This document shows positions 37,220 through 44,985 of a stretch of DNA of 64,000 nt, one piece after another (positions within the stretch are counted from its first letter, which is position 1; every line of letters starts with the position of its first letter). The notes under the pieces are model-generated. The model ran no database searches. It saw only the letters and a list, made by a program, of their open reading frames with translations, and was not told the DNA's origin. A program made the translations under genes and the position numbers. The stretch is taken from positions 124,001 to 188,000 of the forward strand of contig NZ_JPIK01000020.1 of NCBI RefSeq assembly GCF_000717475.1. The letters run 5' to 3'. The stretch comes from Desulfonatronum thiodismutans. Its GTDB lineage: Bacteria > Desulfobacterota > Desulfovibrionia > Desulfovibrionales > Desulfonatronaceae.

Positions 37220-38419
37220 ATGGATTGGATTGCCATAAACCAGGCAGCGGCGCGATGGGGCGTCGATCCCCGGGTGGTACAGCGGTATTGCGCGTCCGGG
37301 AGAATATCGGGCGCGAAAAAATACGGCCGCGCATGGATGATCCCCGCGGAGGCTGAAAAGCCTCTCGACAACCGCGCCAACGCGGACAAAGCGCAACACG
37401 GGCCCGTCTACCCCGGCCTGTTTCTTCTGGAAAGTCTGCGCTTTGACGGGCGAAGCCCACAGCAGATCGCCGCGGACCTGCCTGACGACGAGTACCGGCG
37501 CGAATTCTTCGCCGAACTGGCCTTCCTCCAGGGGGAAACCCAAAAGAGCATGGAGCTGTTCGCGCAAATACCGGAGAACAGCCCGTTCCGCCTGACCGGC
37601 ATCTATGTGCGAAACATCGCCGCCATCCGCAAGGCCGACTACATTGCCCTGCGCCGGGGCATGGATACGTTGAAGGCTCGGCGCCAAGAACACGCGGGCT
37701 GTCCGTCCGCGCAAAACTGCATCGACCTCGCCGAAGCCGTGGTTTACGCCAGCGTGTATGCGGCGAACCATTGCCCAAAGTGGTTGAAAAACGGCGATGT
37801 GATCCGATTTCCAACGGGAGCCAGACCATTCGCGCTCTACCTCTACGCCCTTTACCTGAACAGCACCCGCCAGCAGTCACGCATGCTCGGAGTGACGGAA
37901 ACCGTGCTGGCTATGGCGCCAAAGCACGGCTTCACCGTCGCGGAACTCTATCTGCGAATCATGCGCGTCAACGCGTACGTCATTATGGACAACAGGCACC
38001 GCGCCCGGGAGCTGATCGAACAGGCGCTTGAACTCGCGCTCCCGTACGGTCTGCTCGCGCCCTTTTCCGAGCATCTGGGCACGATGCGGGGAGTGCTCGA
38101 AGAGGTGTCCCGCGAGCGTTTCCCGCGGGCTCACAAGCAGATTCTCAAGGGATGGAAGGAGGTCTTCAACGGATGGACCGAGATACACAACCGCATCCTC
38201 AGAAGCGACATGACCACGCTGCTGACCTCCAGGGAATACGCGATTTCCCAGTACCTCATGGATGGCAAGAGCTGCAAGGAGATCGCCAAGCTGATGAACA
38301 CCACCCTTGCCGGCGTCAACTATTCCCTGCGGATCATCCGGGAAAAGCTGGGCGTCAAACGCAGCCGCGATATCCCCAAATACGTCAACTGGTGCGCTGA
38401 GAACGGTCCGACAACCTGA
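37220..38419 (+). CDS. Double-HTH regulator (excisionase-like N-terminus, LuxR-type C-terminus), copy 1
   Basis: A 399-residue protein. Residues 1-50 (MDWIAINQAAARWGVDPRVV, then GRISGAKKYGRAWMIP) form a MerR/excisionase-type helix-turn-helix; a helical middle region (about 70-325) looks like TPR-type sensing repeats; residues 330-395 (LTSREYAISQYLMDGKSCKE, IAKLMNT) form a LuxR-type helix-turn-helix. The next gene is a close paralogue. GAAGGAG precedes the ATG. From memory this architecture is common in gut Firmicutes and Actinobacteria, so transfer is likely. Probable target: itself, its paralogue or the downstream dehydrogenase. Confidence 0.85.
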   Translation: MDWIAINQAAARWGVDPRVVQRYCASGRISGAKKYGRAWMIPAEAEKPLDNRANADKAQHGPVYPGLFLLESLRFDGRSPQQIAADLPDDEYRREFFAELAFLQGETQKSMELFAQIPENSPFRLTGIYVRNIAAIRKADYIALRRGMDTLKARRQEHAGCPSAQNCIDLAEAVVYASVYAANHCPKWLKNGDVIRFPTGARPFALYLYALYLNSTRQQSRMLGVTETVLAMAPKHGFTVAELYLRIMRVNAYVIMDNRHRARELIEQALELALPYGLLAPFSEHLGTMRGVLEEVSRERFPRAHKQILKGWKEVFNGWTEIHNRILRSDMTTLLTSREYAISQYLMDGKSCKEIAKLMNTTLAGVNYSLRIIREKLGVKRSRDIPKYVNWCAENGPTT

Positions 38420-38877
38420 AATGGCCAAGCCTGTGAGCGGCCGACCAGTCCCACAATCCCAGTATTCCAGTATTCCAGTATTCCAGCATTATCTTACACT
38501 TTTCCACCATCTTTTCATCCCAGCATCCCAGCATCCCAGTATTTCCTTCCCCCTTTCTGTCGCTTATCCGACACCCCTTTTGTCGTCGCATCAGGTCCAT
38601 TGCGCTTGCGCCTGTCTCTCACAATCGTCCGATATCAAACATTTTTTCAGATATTTCAGACCTCAAGCAGAGTCGGAAATATTCAAAATCCGATCTCTCG
38701 GACGCTGAAAAAATGCTCAAAAACCTCTGAAAATACCCCTTAAAAACTCAGTGTTTTTTCTACGGGATGCGGTATGCTGGCTCTCAAAACACTCAATTTT
38801 TGGGCGGAGTCGTAAGCACTGATTCATCCATTATACTATCCGGACAACAGCATTATCCGAGGCCGAGGAGTCCGCAT
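38420..38877. other. 458-bp intergenic region between the paired regulators
   Basis: AT-richer than the flanks and without a credible gene; the only open frame is a repetitive minus-strand one (reading WNTGILGLW). It holds two 8-bp tandem arrays (38459-38490 and 38519-38542) and, near its right end, TATACT about 45 bp before the second regulator, a possible -10 element. Confidence 0.65.
38459..38542. repeat. Two 8-bp tandem repeat arrays (CCAGTATT x4, CCCAGCAT x3)
   Basis: CCAGTATT is repeated three times plus one variant CCAGCATT (38459-38490); 28 bp further CCCAGCAT occurs twice plus a CCCAGTAT variant (38519-38542). Both share the core CAG(T/C)AT, suggesting one ancestral array. Confidence 0.8.
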
Positions 38878-40050
38878 ATGGATTGGATTTCCGTAACCGA
38901 AGCAGCCACGCGATGGGGCGTCGATCCCCGCGTGGTGCAGCGGTATTGCGCGTCAGGGAAAATTGCGGGCGCGAAAAAATACGGGCGCGCATGGATGATC
39001 CCCGCGAATGCCCAAAAGCCGCTCGACAACCGCGCAAAGGCGGAGACGACACAGCCCGAGCCGCTCTACCCCGGCCTGTTTCTTCTGGACAACCTGCGCT
39101 TTAACGGTCAAAGCGTGGAGATAATCGCCGCGAGCCTGCCTGACATTGAGCACCGGCGCGAGTTTTACTCGGAACTGGCCTTCCTTCGGGGGGAAATCCA
39201 AAAGAGCCTGGAACTGCTCGCTCAAATGCCGGAAACCAGCCCGTTCCGCCTGACCGGCATCCACATGGGCAATATCGCCGCCATCCGCAAGGGAGACGAA
39301 AACGCCCTGCGCCGGGGCATGGATGCCCTGAAGGCCCGGCGCCAAGAGTACGCGGGCTGCCCGTCCGCGCAAAACTGCATCGACCTTGCCGAAGCCGTGG
39401 TTTACGCCGGTGTGTATGCGCCGGAGCACTTCCCGGAATGGTTGAAAGACGGTGATGTGCTGCGCTTTTCCGAGGACGTCAGGCCGTTCGCGCTCTACCT
39501 GTACGCCCTGTACCTGAACAACACCCGCCAGCAGGAACGCATGCTCGGAGTGACGGAAACCGTGCTGGCATTGGTCCCGGAGCAGGGCTTCACCATCGCG
39601 GGGCTCTATCTGCGGATCATGCGCGTCAGCGCCTGCGTGGCAATGGGCGACAGGCAACGCGCCCGGGAACTGATCGCGCAGGCGCTTGACCACGCGCTCC
39701 CCTACGGCCTTGTCGCGCCCTTTTCCGAGCATCTGGGTACGATGCGGGGAGTGTTCGAGGAGGTTGCCCGTGAACGTTTCCCATGGGTTCGCACGGAAAT
39801 CATCAAGGGATGGAAGGAAGCCTTCACCGGGTGGACCGACTTACGCAACCGGATGCTCAAAAGCCGCATGACCACGCTGCTGACCTCCAGGGAATACGCG
39901 ATCTCCCAATACCTTGTGGACGGCAAGACCTCCAAGGAAATCGCCGAGCTGATGCATACCACCGTTTCCGGCATCACCTACTCCCTGCAGATCATCCGGG
40001 AGAAGCTGGGCGTCCGACGCAGCCGGGACATCGTGAAATTCGTCAACTAG
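38878..40050 (+). CDS. Double-HTH regulator, copy 2
   Basis: A 390-residue paralogue of the preceding gene, aligned without large gaps and roughly three quarters identical by eye (MDWISVTEAATRWGVDPRVV; LTSREYAISQYLVDGKTSKE). Both terminal helix-turn-helix domains are kept. Differences concentrate in the middle sensing region and the extreme C-terminus. The ATG at 38878 follows GAGGAG and matches the start of copy 1; the frame is open to 38767 but that extension is not shared. Immediately downstream lie copy 2 of the 158-bp repeat and the dehydrogenase gene. Confidence 0.85.
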   Translation: MDWISVTEAATRWGVDPRVVQRYCASGKIAGAKKYGRAWMIPANAQKPLDNRAKAETTQPEPLYPGLFLLDNLRFNGQSVEIIAASLPDIEHRREFYSELAFLRGEIQKSLELLAQMPETSPFRLTGIHMGNIAAIRKGDENALRRGMDALKARRQEYAGCPSAQNCIDLAEAVVYAGVYAPEHFPEWLKDGDVLRFSEDVRPFALYLYALYLNNTRQQERMLGVTETVLALVPEQGFTIAGLYLRIMRVSACVAMGDRQRARELIAQALDHALPYGLVAPFSEHLGTMRGVFEEVARERFPWVRTEIIKGWKEAFTGWTDLRNRMLKSRMTTLLTSREYAISQYLVDGKTSKEIAELMHTTVSGITYSLQIIREKLGVRRSRDIVKFVN

Positions 40051-40073
40051 TGCGCCAAAAACAGGTCGGGGGT

Positions 40074-40230
40074 CTAACTGAATGTTGACAAAGTCCTTAT
40101 CCACAGTCCGTTCAAAAACCCCAAGTGCAAGGAGCAAAAAAAGTTCAAGGTCGAAGCGTATTTATTCATACGTGAGAGTTTGAGCTTTTTACTGCGACGC
40201 AGCAATTGGGAGTTTTTCAACGGACTGCTA
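40074..40230. repeat. 158-bp-type dispersed repeat, copy 2
   Basis: Same orientation as copy 1 (14881-15038), with about 14 mismatches and one length difference. The central hairpin CGTAT-TTATTC-ATACG, inverted ends and inner arms are preserved. It lies between the second regulator and the dehydrogenase; no coding capacity or target-site duplication is evident. Confidence 0.85.
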
Positions 40231-40338
40231 AGGGCAAGCATGGAGGGAGCATGCTCTCTCGGATTCTCATCAGCACACGGTGTGCGCTCTTTATCCGGCA
40301 GTTGATAACGGCATCAACAGCACAAGGAGGAAACCCGA

Positions 40339-41199
40339 ATGGAAATGAACAAGGACTACTTTCGCGGCAAAACCGTCATTGTCACCGGCGCGGCCGCGGG
40401 CATCGGGCTGGCCCTGATCGAGGAACTGCTTGATTACGGCGCAAAAAAGGTTGTTCTCGCGGATTTCAATGCTGACAACCTGAATACGCATACGGAACGG
40501 CTCTCGGCAAAACACCCGGGCAAGGTGAAGGGCGTGTTGTGCAACGTGACCATTGAGCAGGAAGTCGCGGACATGATCGCCGAGGCCGCGGAGTTCTTCA
40601 ACAGCCGCGTCGACCTGCTCATCAACAACGCCGGGGCCGGGTTATCAGGGTATTTTACGGAACCCTGCGCCCCGGGCTCCATGACAGGGGAACAATTACG
40701 TGTTCCGGTACAGACCAACGAGGACTGGGAAAAGGGCTTCGCCATCAATTTCTACGGCGCGCTGTACGGCTGCCGCGCGGTCATCCCCATCATGCAAAAA
40801 CAAGGCGGAGGCCAGGTCATTAATGTCATTTCCGGCATCGCCTTCGCGCCAATGGCCTTCCAGAGCATGTACTCCGCGACAAAAGCCGCGCTCAACGGCC
40901 TGACGCTTTCACTGCGCACGGAATACTGGGACGACGACATTAAATTCTCCTCCGCCACGCCCGGAACAACGGCCACGAACATCTGGGGCGACATGCCGCC
41001 CCCTGACGACGCGCAGACACCGCAACAGTCCGCACGGCGCATCCTAGCGGGGGCTGCCCGCAACCAGCGCATCATCTTCGGTGACGACCCCGATCTGGAA
41101 GGGGCAAAACACTGCTTCCATGCCGATTATGAGAAATACGTGGACGAGTACCTGCTCAACGTGGCGCGTGAGCGGAGAAAAGGACGTTGGACCGTTTAG
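40339..41199 (+). CDS. Short-chain dehydrogenase/reductase
   Basis: A 286-residue classical SDR: NAD(P)-binding TGAAAGIG (16-23), NNAG (95-98), catalytic Ser164 and Y177xxxK181 in YSATK. AAGGAGG sits 8 bp before the ATG. D41 after the second strand (LADFN) favours NAD over NADP. A 20-residue insertion around 105-125 and a longer C-terminus than minimal SDRs suggest a specific alcohol or sterol-type substrate, unknown. Its position after two LuxR-type regulators suggests it is their target. Confidence 0.87.
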   Translation: MEMNKDYFRGKTVIVTGAAAGIGLALIEELLDYGAKKVVLADFNADNLNTHTERLSAKHPGKVKGVLCNVTIEQEVADMIAEAAEFFNSRVDLLINNAGAGLSGYFTEPCAPGSMTGEQLRVPVQTNEDWEKGFAINFYGALYGCRAVIPIMQKQGGGQVINVISGIAFAPMAFQSMYSATKAALNGLTLSLRTEYWDDDIKFSSATPGTTATNIWGDMPPPDDAQTPQQSARRILAGAARNQRIIFGDDPDLEGAKHCFHADYEKYVDEYLLNVARERRKGRWTV

Positions 41200-41345
41200 A
41201 AGTCGGGGGAACACGTCCGGAAATGTCTTCCCTGACTCGACGGAATGTTGCGATAAATTTCTTTTATACAGCTTGAGGTCGATTATTTTAATTTGCTGGT
41301 GCGCCAACGGGAGTATTATGTTTATTTTGGCCAGAGTTGCAGCCA

Positions 41346-41528
41346 TTTAGGCCGCCCTTTCAGGGCTACTATTTTTTTGGGGCGTTTACCCAGGGCGTTG
41401 CCCTGGGCTGTAATATTTCGCCCTTACAGGGCTTGTCTGAAGCCCCAAGGGGGCGGCTATATCGTAGCCCAGGGCAACGCCCTGGGGATGATGGTAAAAC
41501 AAGAATAGCCCTGAAAGGGCGGCCTAAA
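41346..41528. repeat. Nested inverted-repeat element (REP/MITE-like)
   Basis: Perfect 23-bp outer arms (41346-41368 and 41506-41528, starting TTTAGGCCGCCC) enclose perfect 21-bp inner arms (41389-41409 and 41466-41486, starting CCCAGGGCGTT). Each arm is itself a small hairpin (GCCCT-TTC-AGGGC; CAGGGC-GTT-GCCCTG), and the centre has GCCCT-TAC-AGGGC and GCCCC-AAG-GGGGC. No transposase inside; such elements are mobilised in trans in other genomes. Confidence 0.85.
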
Positions 41529-41601
41529 GGCATCATAGTAAAAATTTAATCGTTTCAGCCTAAAACAGTACAATCAACTTTCAACCATCAACTTTCAACA
41601 A

Positions 41602-41631
41602 CTTTGTTGCATAATAACTTTTGCAACAAAG
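41602..41631 (+). promoter_or_regulatory. Hairpin in leader of the membrane-protein gene
   Basis: CTTTGTTGC (41602-41610) and GCAACAAAG (41623-41631) form a perfect 9-bp stem with a 12-nt AT-rich loop, 28 bp before the ATG at 41660. It may be an operator or an RNA structure. Confidence 0.4.
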
Positions 41632-41659
41632 CCCCGAACCCATGCAAGGACGACGCACC

Positions 41660-42856
41660 ATGAAAAAACCCGGATTACTCTCTGAAGCAGCTCTTGCGTT
41701 TGAAGTGGTTATTCTGATCACGGCGGGATTGATCGCATTGCTTGCGGGCATCCTGCTTTTCCCCGTCCAGCAAGGGCTGCTGCCATACTACGAGAACGGT
41801 CTGTACGGCCTATTTCTGGTTCTTTACGCCTTGCAGATCATTGCCTTGGGAAGAACCCCCTTCGGTGATGCACGGCGGTCAAAGCCGTTGCTTGCAATCG
41901 GGCTGCTCATCGCGGCCCTGGGGATTGTCTCCTGTTTTATTCCAGGGATTTTGGGCCAAGTACCCCGGATTCTGCTTTTCATCTGTTTCGGTCTGGGCGG
42001 TTTTTCCCTGCTTGTGCAGCTCTTTGTTTCCAAGGACAAATACCGGGCCTGGAAACAGCATGGGGGTATTTTTCATCATCTGATCCTGGGATGCGCTGCG
42101 GTGTATGCCTTGTCCATCGTGATCGGCCTGGTTGTCCTGCTCCCCGGGGCCCTTGCCCCGCACATGACCGCCGTTGTCGTCATTTTGTACGGATTATCAC
42201 TCATCTATCTTTCCTGCGCCCTGGAAAAAGTCTGTCGCATGTATCCGGAAGCCCAGGCATCCGGCGGGGGAGAGGGAGAACTCTCAACTGACAAGGCCAT
42301 GATCCTCCTGTTCTGCCTTTTCATGGTGCTTCTTGGCCTGCTGCTGATTCCCGTGAGTCTGGGCCTGCTTCCTTTTGCGCCTGGTGCGCAGTTGGGACTT
42401 CTACTGCTGCTCTTCGCCCTCCAGATGATGGCCCTGGGCAGCACGCCCATCGGCCCTTTTCCGCGGACCTGGCTGTTGTTTATCCTGGGTCTGGTGGTTG
42501 CGTCACTCGGGACGGTGTCCTGCATCATTCCGGGGTTCCTGCTTTTCCAGCTCACGCTGCTCGTGGGCGTGCTGAATATCTGTGGAGGCGCCGCGACAAT
42601 CGCAAGAGTATGCATCGCGTTGTTCAAAAAACCGGACAAGCCGCGAGAGCCCGTGCCGCCCATCCTGGTCAGGCTTTTTGCGACGCAACTGACGTTGGGC
42701 GTGTTGGCGATGCTTTTCGGTACATCCATGCTTGTCTCGAATATGATTCCCGCCCTGATCGTGGGCATTATTCTCGCTTCCAACGGTTTTGTCCTTTTGT
42801 ATCTGCTGCGGATTATGGTTCAGATCGACAGGATCAAGGCCGAGGCGCTGGAATAG
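41660..42856 (+). CDS. Internally duplicated polytopic membrane protein of unknown function
   Basis: A 398-residue protein with about ten or eleven hydrophobic segments. The two halves are clearly related: LFPVQQGLLPYYENGLYGLF with LGIVSCFIPGIL in the first, LIPVSLGLLPFAPGAQLGLL with LGTVSCIIPGFL in the second. Charged loop RMYPEAQASGGGEGELSTDK separates them. It resembles small HdeD/DUF308-like membrane proteins fused in tandem, but I do not recognise the family. ATG at 41660 has AAGGA 9 bp upstream. Not obviously linked to neighbours. Confidence 0.75.
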   Translation: MKKPGLLSEAALAFEVVILITAGLIALLAGILLFPVQQGLLPYYENGLYGLFLVLYALQIIALGRTPFGDARRSKPLLAIGLLIAALGIVSCFIPGILGQVPRILLFICFGLGGFSLLVQLFVSKDKYRAWKQHGGIFHHLILGCAAVYALSIVIGLVVLLPGALAPHMTAVVVILYGLSLIYLSCALEKVCRMYPEAQASGGGEGELSTDKAMILLFCLFMVLLGLLLIPVSLGLLPFAPGAQLGLLLLLFALQMMALGSTPIGPFPRTWLLFILGLVVASLGTVSCIIPGFLLFQLTLLVGVLNICGGAATIARVCIALFKKPDKPREPVPPILVRLFATQLTLGVLAMLFGTSMLVSNMIPALIVGIILASNGFVLLYLLRIMVQIDRIKAEALE

Positions 42857-43123
42857 CCGAAAATGTCGCATCAGGCCTTGTTCTCGAACCGCGAAGGCAG
42901 AAACGGCCCTATATGCGCTTTGGGCAGGCAGGTGTCAGGCAAGCCAAAAAAAATGTCTATAGCCAGGATTGTTGGCAGTGCCAACAAGGTGGGCGCAAGC
43001 TTCCAGTGAGATGTGGTTGGCGTTTTTTCAATATACTGAAATTGTGTCATTTTTATCATGGCATGGATCGTGCTAAACCAGATGCAAGACCATAACGGTT
43101 CAACCTCAACAGGAGAAATGATC

Positions 43124-43561
43124 ATGAAGAAGCTTATCGCGGTTGCAGCTATGGCGGTTACTCTTTGTCTGGCCGGGCTGGTTATGTCCGGAACGGCTTT
43201 CGCCCAGCAGTGCGTGGACAACGGAAACGGGACAGTGACGGAGGTCTACGGCGGATACGACCTGATGTGGCAGAAGGCCACGGCAGGTAAAATGGTCTGG
43301 GATGTCGCCATGAGGTATGCCTCCAGCCTTTCTTTAGGCGGGCATTCCGACTGGCGGTTGCCGAAATTGCATGAATTACGGCTACTGTACCATTCTCCCT
43401 GTAAATCTATGATGGAAGTAGTGGAGACCGGTTACTGGTCGTCTATTACCGACGCCCACGATGCGGGCCGCGCGTGGCGCGTCGACTTCGACGACGGCAA
43501 CGTGTTCAGCCTCCATAAGTCGAGTGACCGCTACGTTCGTGCCGTGCGTGCCGGACAGTGA
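43124..43561 (+). CDS. Secreted DUF1566 (Lcl-type) domain protein
   Basis: A 145-residue exported protein: signal peptide MKKLIAVAAMAVTLCLAGLV ending AFA-QQ, then a DUF1566/Lcl C-terminal-type domain with the hallmarks DLMWQKATAG, LGGHSDWRLPKLHELRLLYH, TGYWSS and a final YVRAVRAGQ. Two cysteines in the mature part. The fold is a C-type-lectin-like scaffold found in secreted proteins of deltaproteobacteria; ligand unknown. ATG at 43124 follows AGGAG at proper spacing; an ATG 6 bp earlier is too close. A degenerate relative follows. Confidence 0.83.
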   Translation: MKKLIAVAAMAVTLCLAGLVMSGTAFAQQCVDNGNGTVTEVYGGYDLMWQKATAGKMVWDVAMRYASSLSLGGHSDWRLPKLHELRLLYHSPCKSMMEVVETGYWSSITDAHDAGRAWRVDFDDGNVFSLHKSSDRYVRAVRAGQ

Positions 43562-43607
43562 TGGATGATTTGATTCGTCGGTGATTTAGCCCTTTGGCTG
43601 GATAGGA

Positions 43608-43880
43608 TTGTCGCTGTGGTATGACACCTTGTCCAGATGCGGTGCTTACAGCATCTCCGGAATTGGCGGCTGGAAGCTGCCGAGCAAGGATGAGCTTCAG
43701 GCTTTACACCGTGCAATGCGGGGCGGACATCCATTCGCCGGGGACCATTCGCGCCTCTACTGGTCCAGCGAGGCCGCCTCGGACTACCGCGCGTGGAGCG
43801 TGCATATGAGTGACGGCAGCATGGGCGAGTACCTCAGGTTCTACAACTTCCTCGCCTGGCCGGTCCGCAACGTACAGTGA
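43608..43880 (+). pseudogene. Remnant of a second DUF1566 gene
   Basis: The frame reads SGIGGWKLPSKDELQALHRA, LYWSSEAASDYRAWSVHMSD and ends YNFLAWPVRNVQ, the C-terminal half of the same domain as the preceding gene. It has no signal peptide, no N-terminal LMWQ block and no ribosome site; an in-frame TAG lies at 43587-43589 and the only start would be TTG at 43608. I read it as the tail of a broken tandem duplicate. Confidence 0.7.
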
Positions 43881-44085
43881 GGTGCTTGGGAGCTGTGGTT
43901 GTTCTGAATACTGGGCTCTTTGGCGGGATGAGGCTGTCCAAGGCGCAGCCTCATCCCGAAGCCCATATTTGCGATTTAGCCCCATGCCCTGGCGGTTGGC
44001 AGAGGTAAGAGATTGGATGCGACGAAAAAGAATCGGCAACAGAATGTATTCGGCTTCCTGTCACTCAACGAAAATGGAGGTAGAG

Positions 44086-44508
44086 ATGAGAAACAACGCA
44101 TTGATTTTTTTAATGATAATACTTTTCCTGGGCGCTTCCCATGCATCAGCATTTGAGGCAACGATCAGCAATCCGACGGATCATCTCGTATTTGTTGATG
44201 GTTATGGCGTGGCGCCCGGCACGGACCACAGTGAACTGGCCATGACCATTGGTTTGAACCCCAAAGAAACCTTATCCCTGGATTTCATGCACTATGTTCC
44301 TTCCGGTCTGACTGGGAGAATATATGTGAGCAATAGTCATCAAAGTGAATGGCTGCAAATCAGGCCGGTTACGATCCAGGGAGGTGACACGGACGGAATT
44401 TCCAATTTCACTCCTTTGTCTGGAAATACATCATGGGATATTTGCTGGAAAGCAGGGACAGTTGCACTTCCCATCAAGGACAATCAATACGGCTTCTGCA
44501 AAAAGTGA
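44086..44508 (+). CDS. Small exported protein of unknown function
   Basis: A 140-residue protein with a clear signal peptide (MRNNALIFLMIILFLGASHA, cleavage after ASA). The mature part is beta-rich (TISNPTDHLVFVDGYGVAPG, GRIYVSNSHQSEWLQIRPV) with two cysteines near the C-terminus (DICWKAG, GFCKK) that could form a disulfide. GGAGG lies 5 bp before the ATG at 44086. The next small exported gene follows after 9 bp. I do not recognise the family. Confidence 0.75.
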   Translation: MRNNALIFLMIILFLGASHASAFEATISNPTDHLVFVDGYGVAPGTDHSELAMTIGLNPKETLSLDFMHYVPSGLTGRIYVSNSHQSEWLQIRPVTIQGGDTDGISNFTPLSGNTSWDICWKAGTVALPIKDNQYGFCKK

Positions 44509-44517
44509 GAGGAAAAG

Positions 44518-44850
44518 ATGAAAAAAATCGCACTGGTAGTTATCCTCGTTGGTTTTGGCGCAGGAATCTTGATGACGAATTTTTATCATGACTCGGCAAC
44601 TGCATACAGATTCCAGAATTCTGCTTTGCAGGCATTTTTCGACGTGTTCCAGCCGCGTGAATCCCATGCCCAGGCAGCACCGCCTCCGTGCGAATACTCA
44701 TTATCGGACGCCTATCAGATGTGCCGGACCGGATGCGATGGATGGTACGACTTCGGCATGGAGCGGCAATCATGCAAGTCCGGATGCATGTGGATGTGGC
44801 AGAATGTCAGAAACGGCAACCATCCATCCAATTGCCACTATCGAGACTGA
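44518..44850 (+). CDS. Small exported protein with twin CX3C motif
   Basis: A 110-residue protein with an N-terminal hydrophobic signal/anchor (residues 1-20) and six cysteines: C58, C69, C73, C86, C90, C106. C69-RTG-C73 and C86-KSG-C90 form a twin CX3C pattern with 12 residues between, as in disulfide-stapled helical hairpins. GAGAGGAAAAG precedes the ATG, 9 bp after the previous gene, so the two are probably one operon. Function unknown; folding would need the periplasmic oxidising system. No homologous family recalled. Confidence 0.75.
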   Translation: MKKIALVVILVGFGAGILMTNFYHDSATAYRFQNSALQAFFDVFQPRESHAQAAPPPCEYSLSDAYQMCRTGCDGWYDFGMERQSCKSGCMWMWQNVRNGNHPSNCHYRD

Positions 44851-44985
44851 TTCCCGGCCATTGCCTCATGCGGAGTGGTATACGTCAGACAGCCGCCTTC
44901 CGTGAAACCAGCGATGGACGGTTCGGTGGTATTCACCATCAATCCCAGACCAGGGGGCGCATGGACATGGGATACTCGTTCCGGC

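Larger units (their letters stand above)
41200..41659. other. 460-bp intergenic region with nested inverted repeats
   Basis: No believable gene. Open frames here (for example one reading PRALPWAVIFRPYRA) are translations of a repeat often misannotated as a protein. It holds the 183-bp nested inverted-repeat element (41346-41528), a 13-bp tandem repeat of ATCAACTTTCAAC near 41574-41599 and a hairpin at 41602-41631. Confidence 0.7.

Noticed and set aside
38459..38542. CRISPR array
   Set aside because: Units are 8 bp without spacers; no cas genes in the window. No CRISPR array was found anywhere here.
38385..38600. Minus-strand ORF with WNTGILGLW repeats
   Set aside because: Product of the 8-bp tandem arrays, not a gene.
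41293..41508. Small ORF reading LPRALPWAVIFRPYRA
   Set aside because: Translation of the nested inverted-repeat element; this wording recurs as a misannotated hypothetical protein in many genomes.
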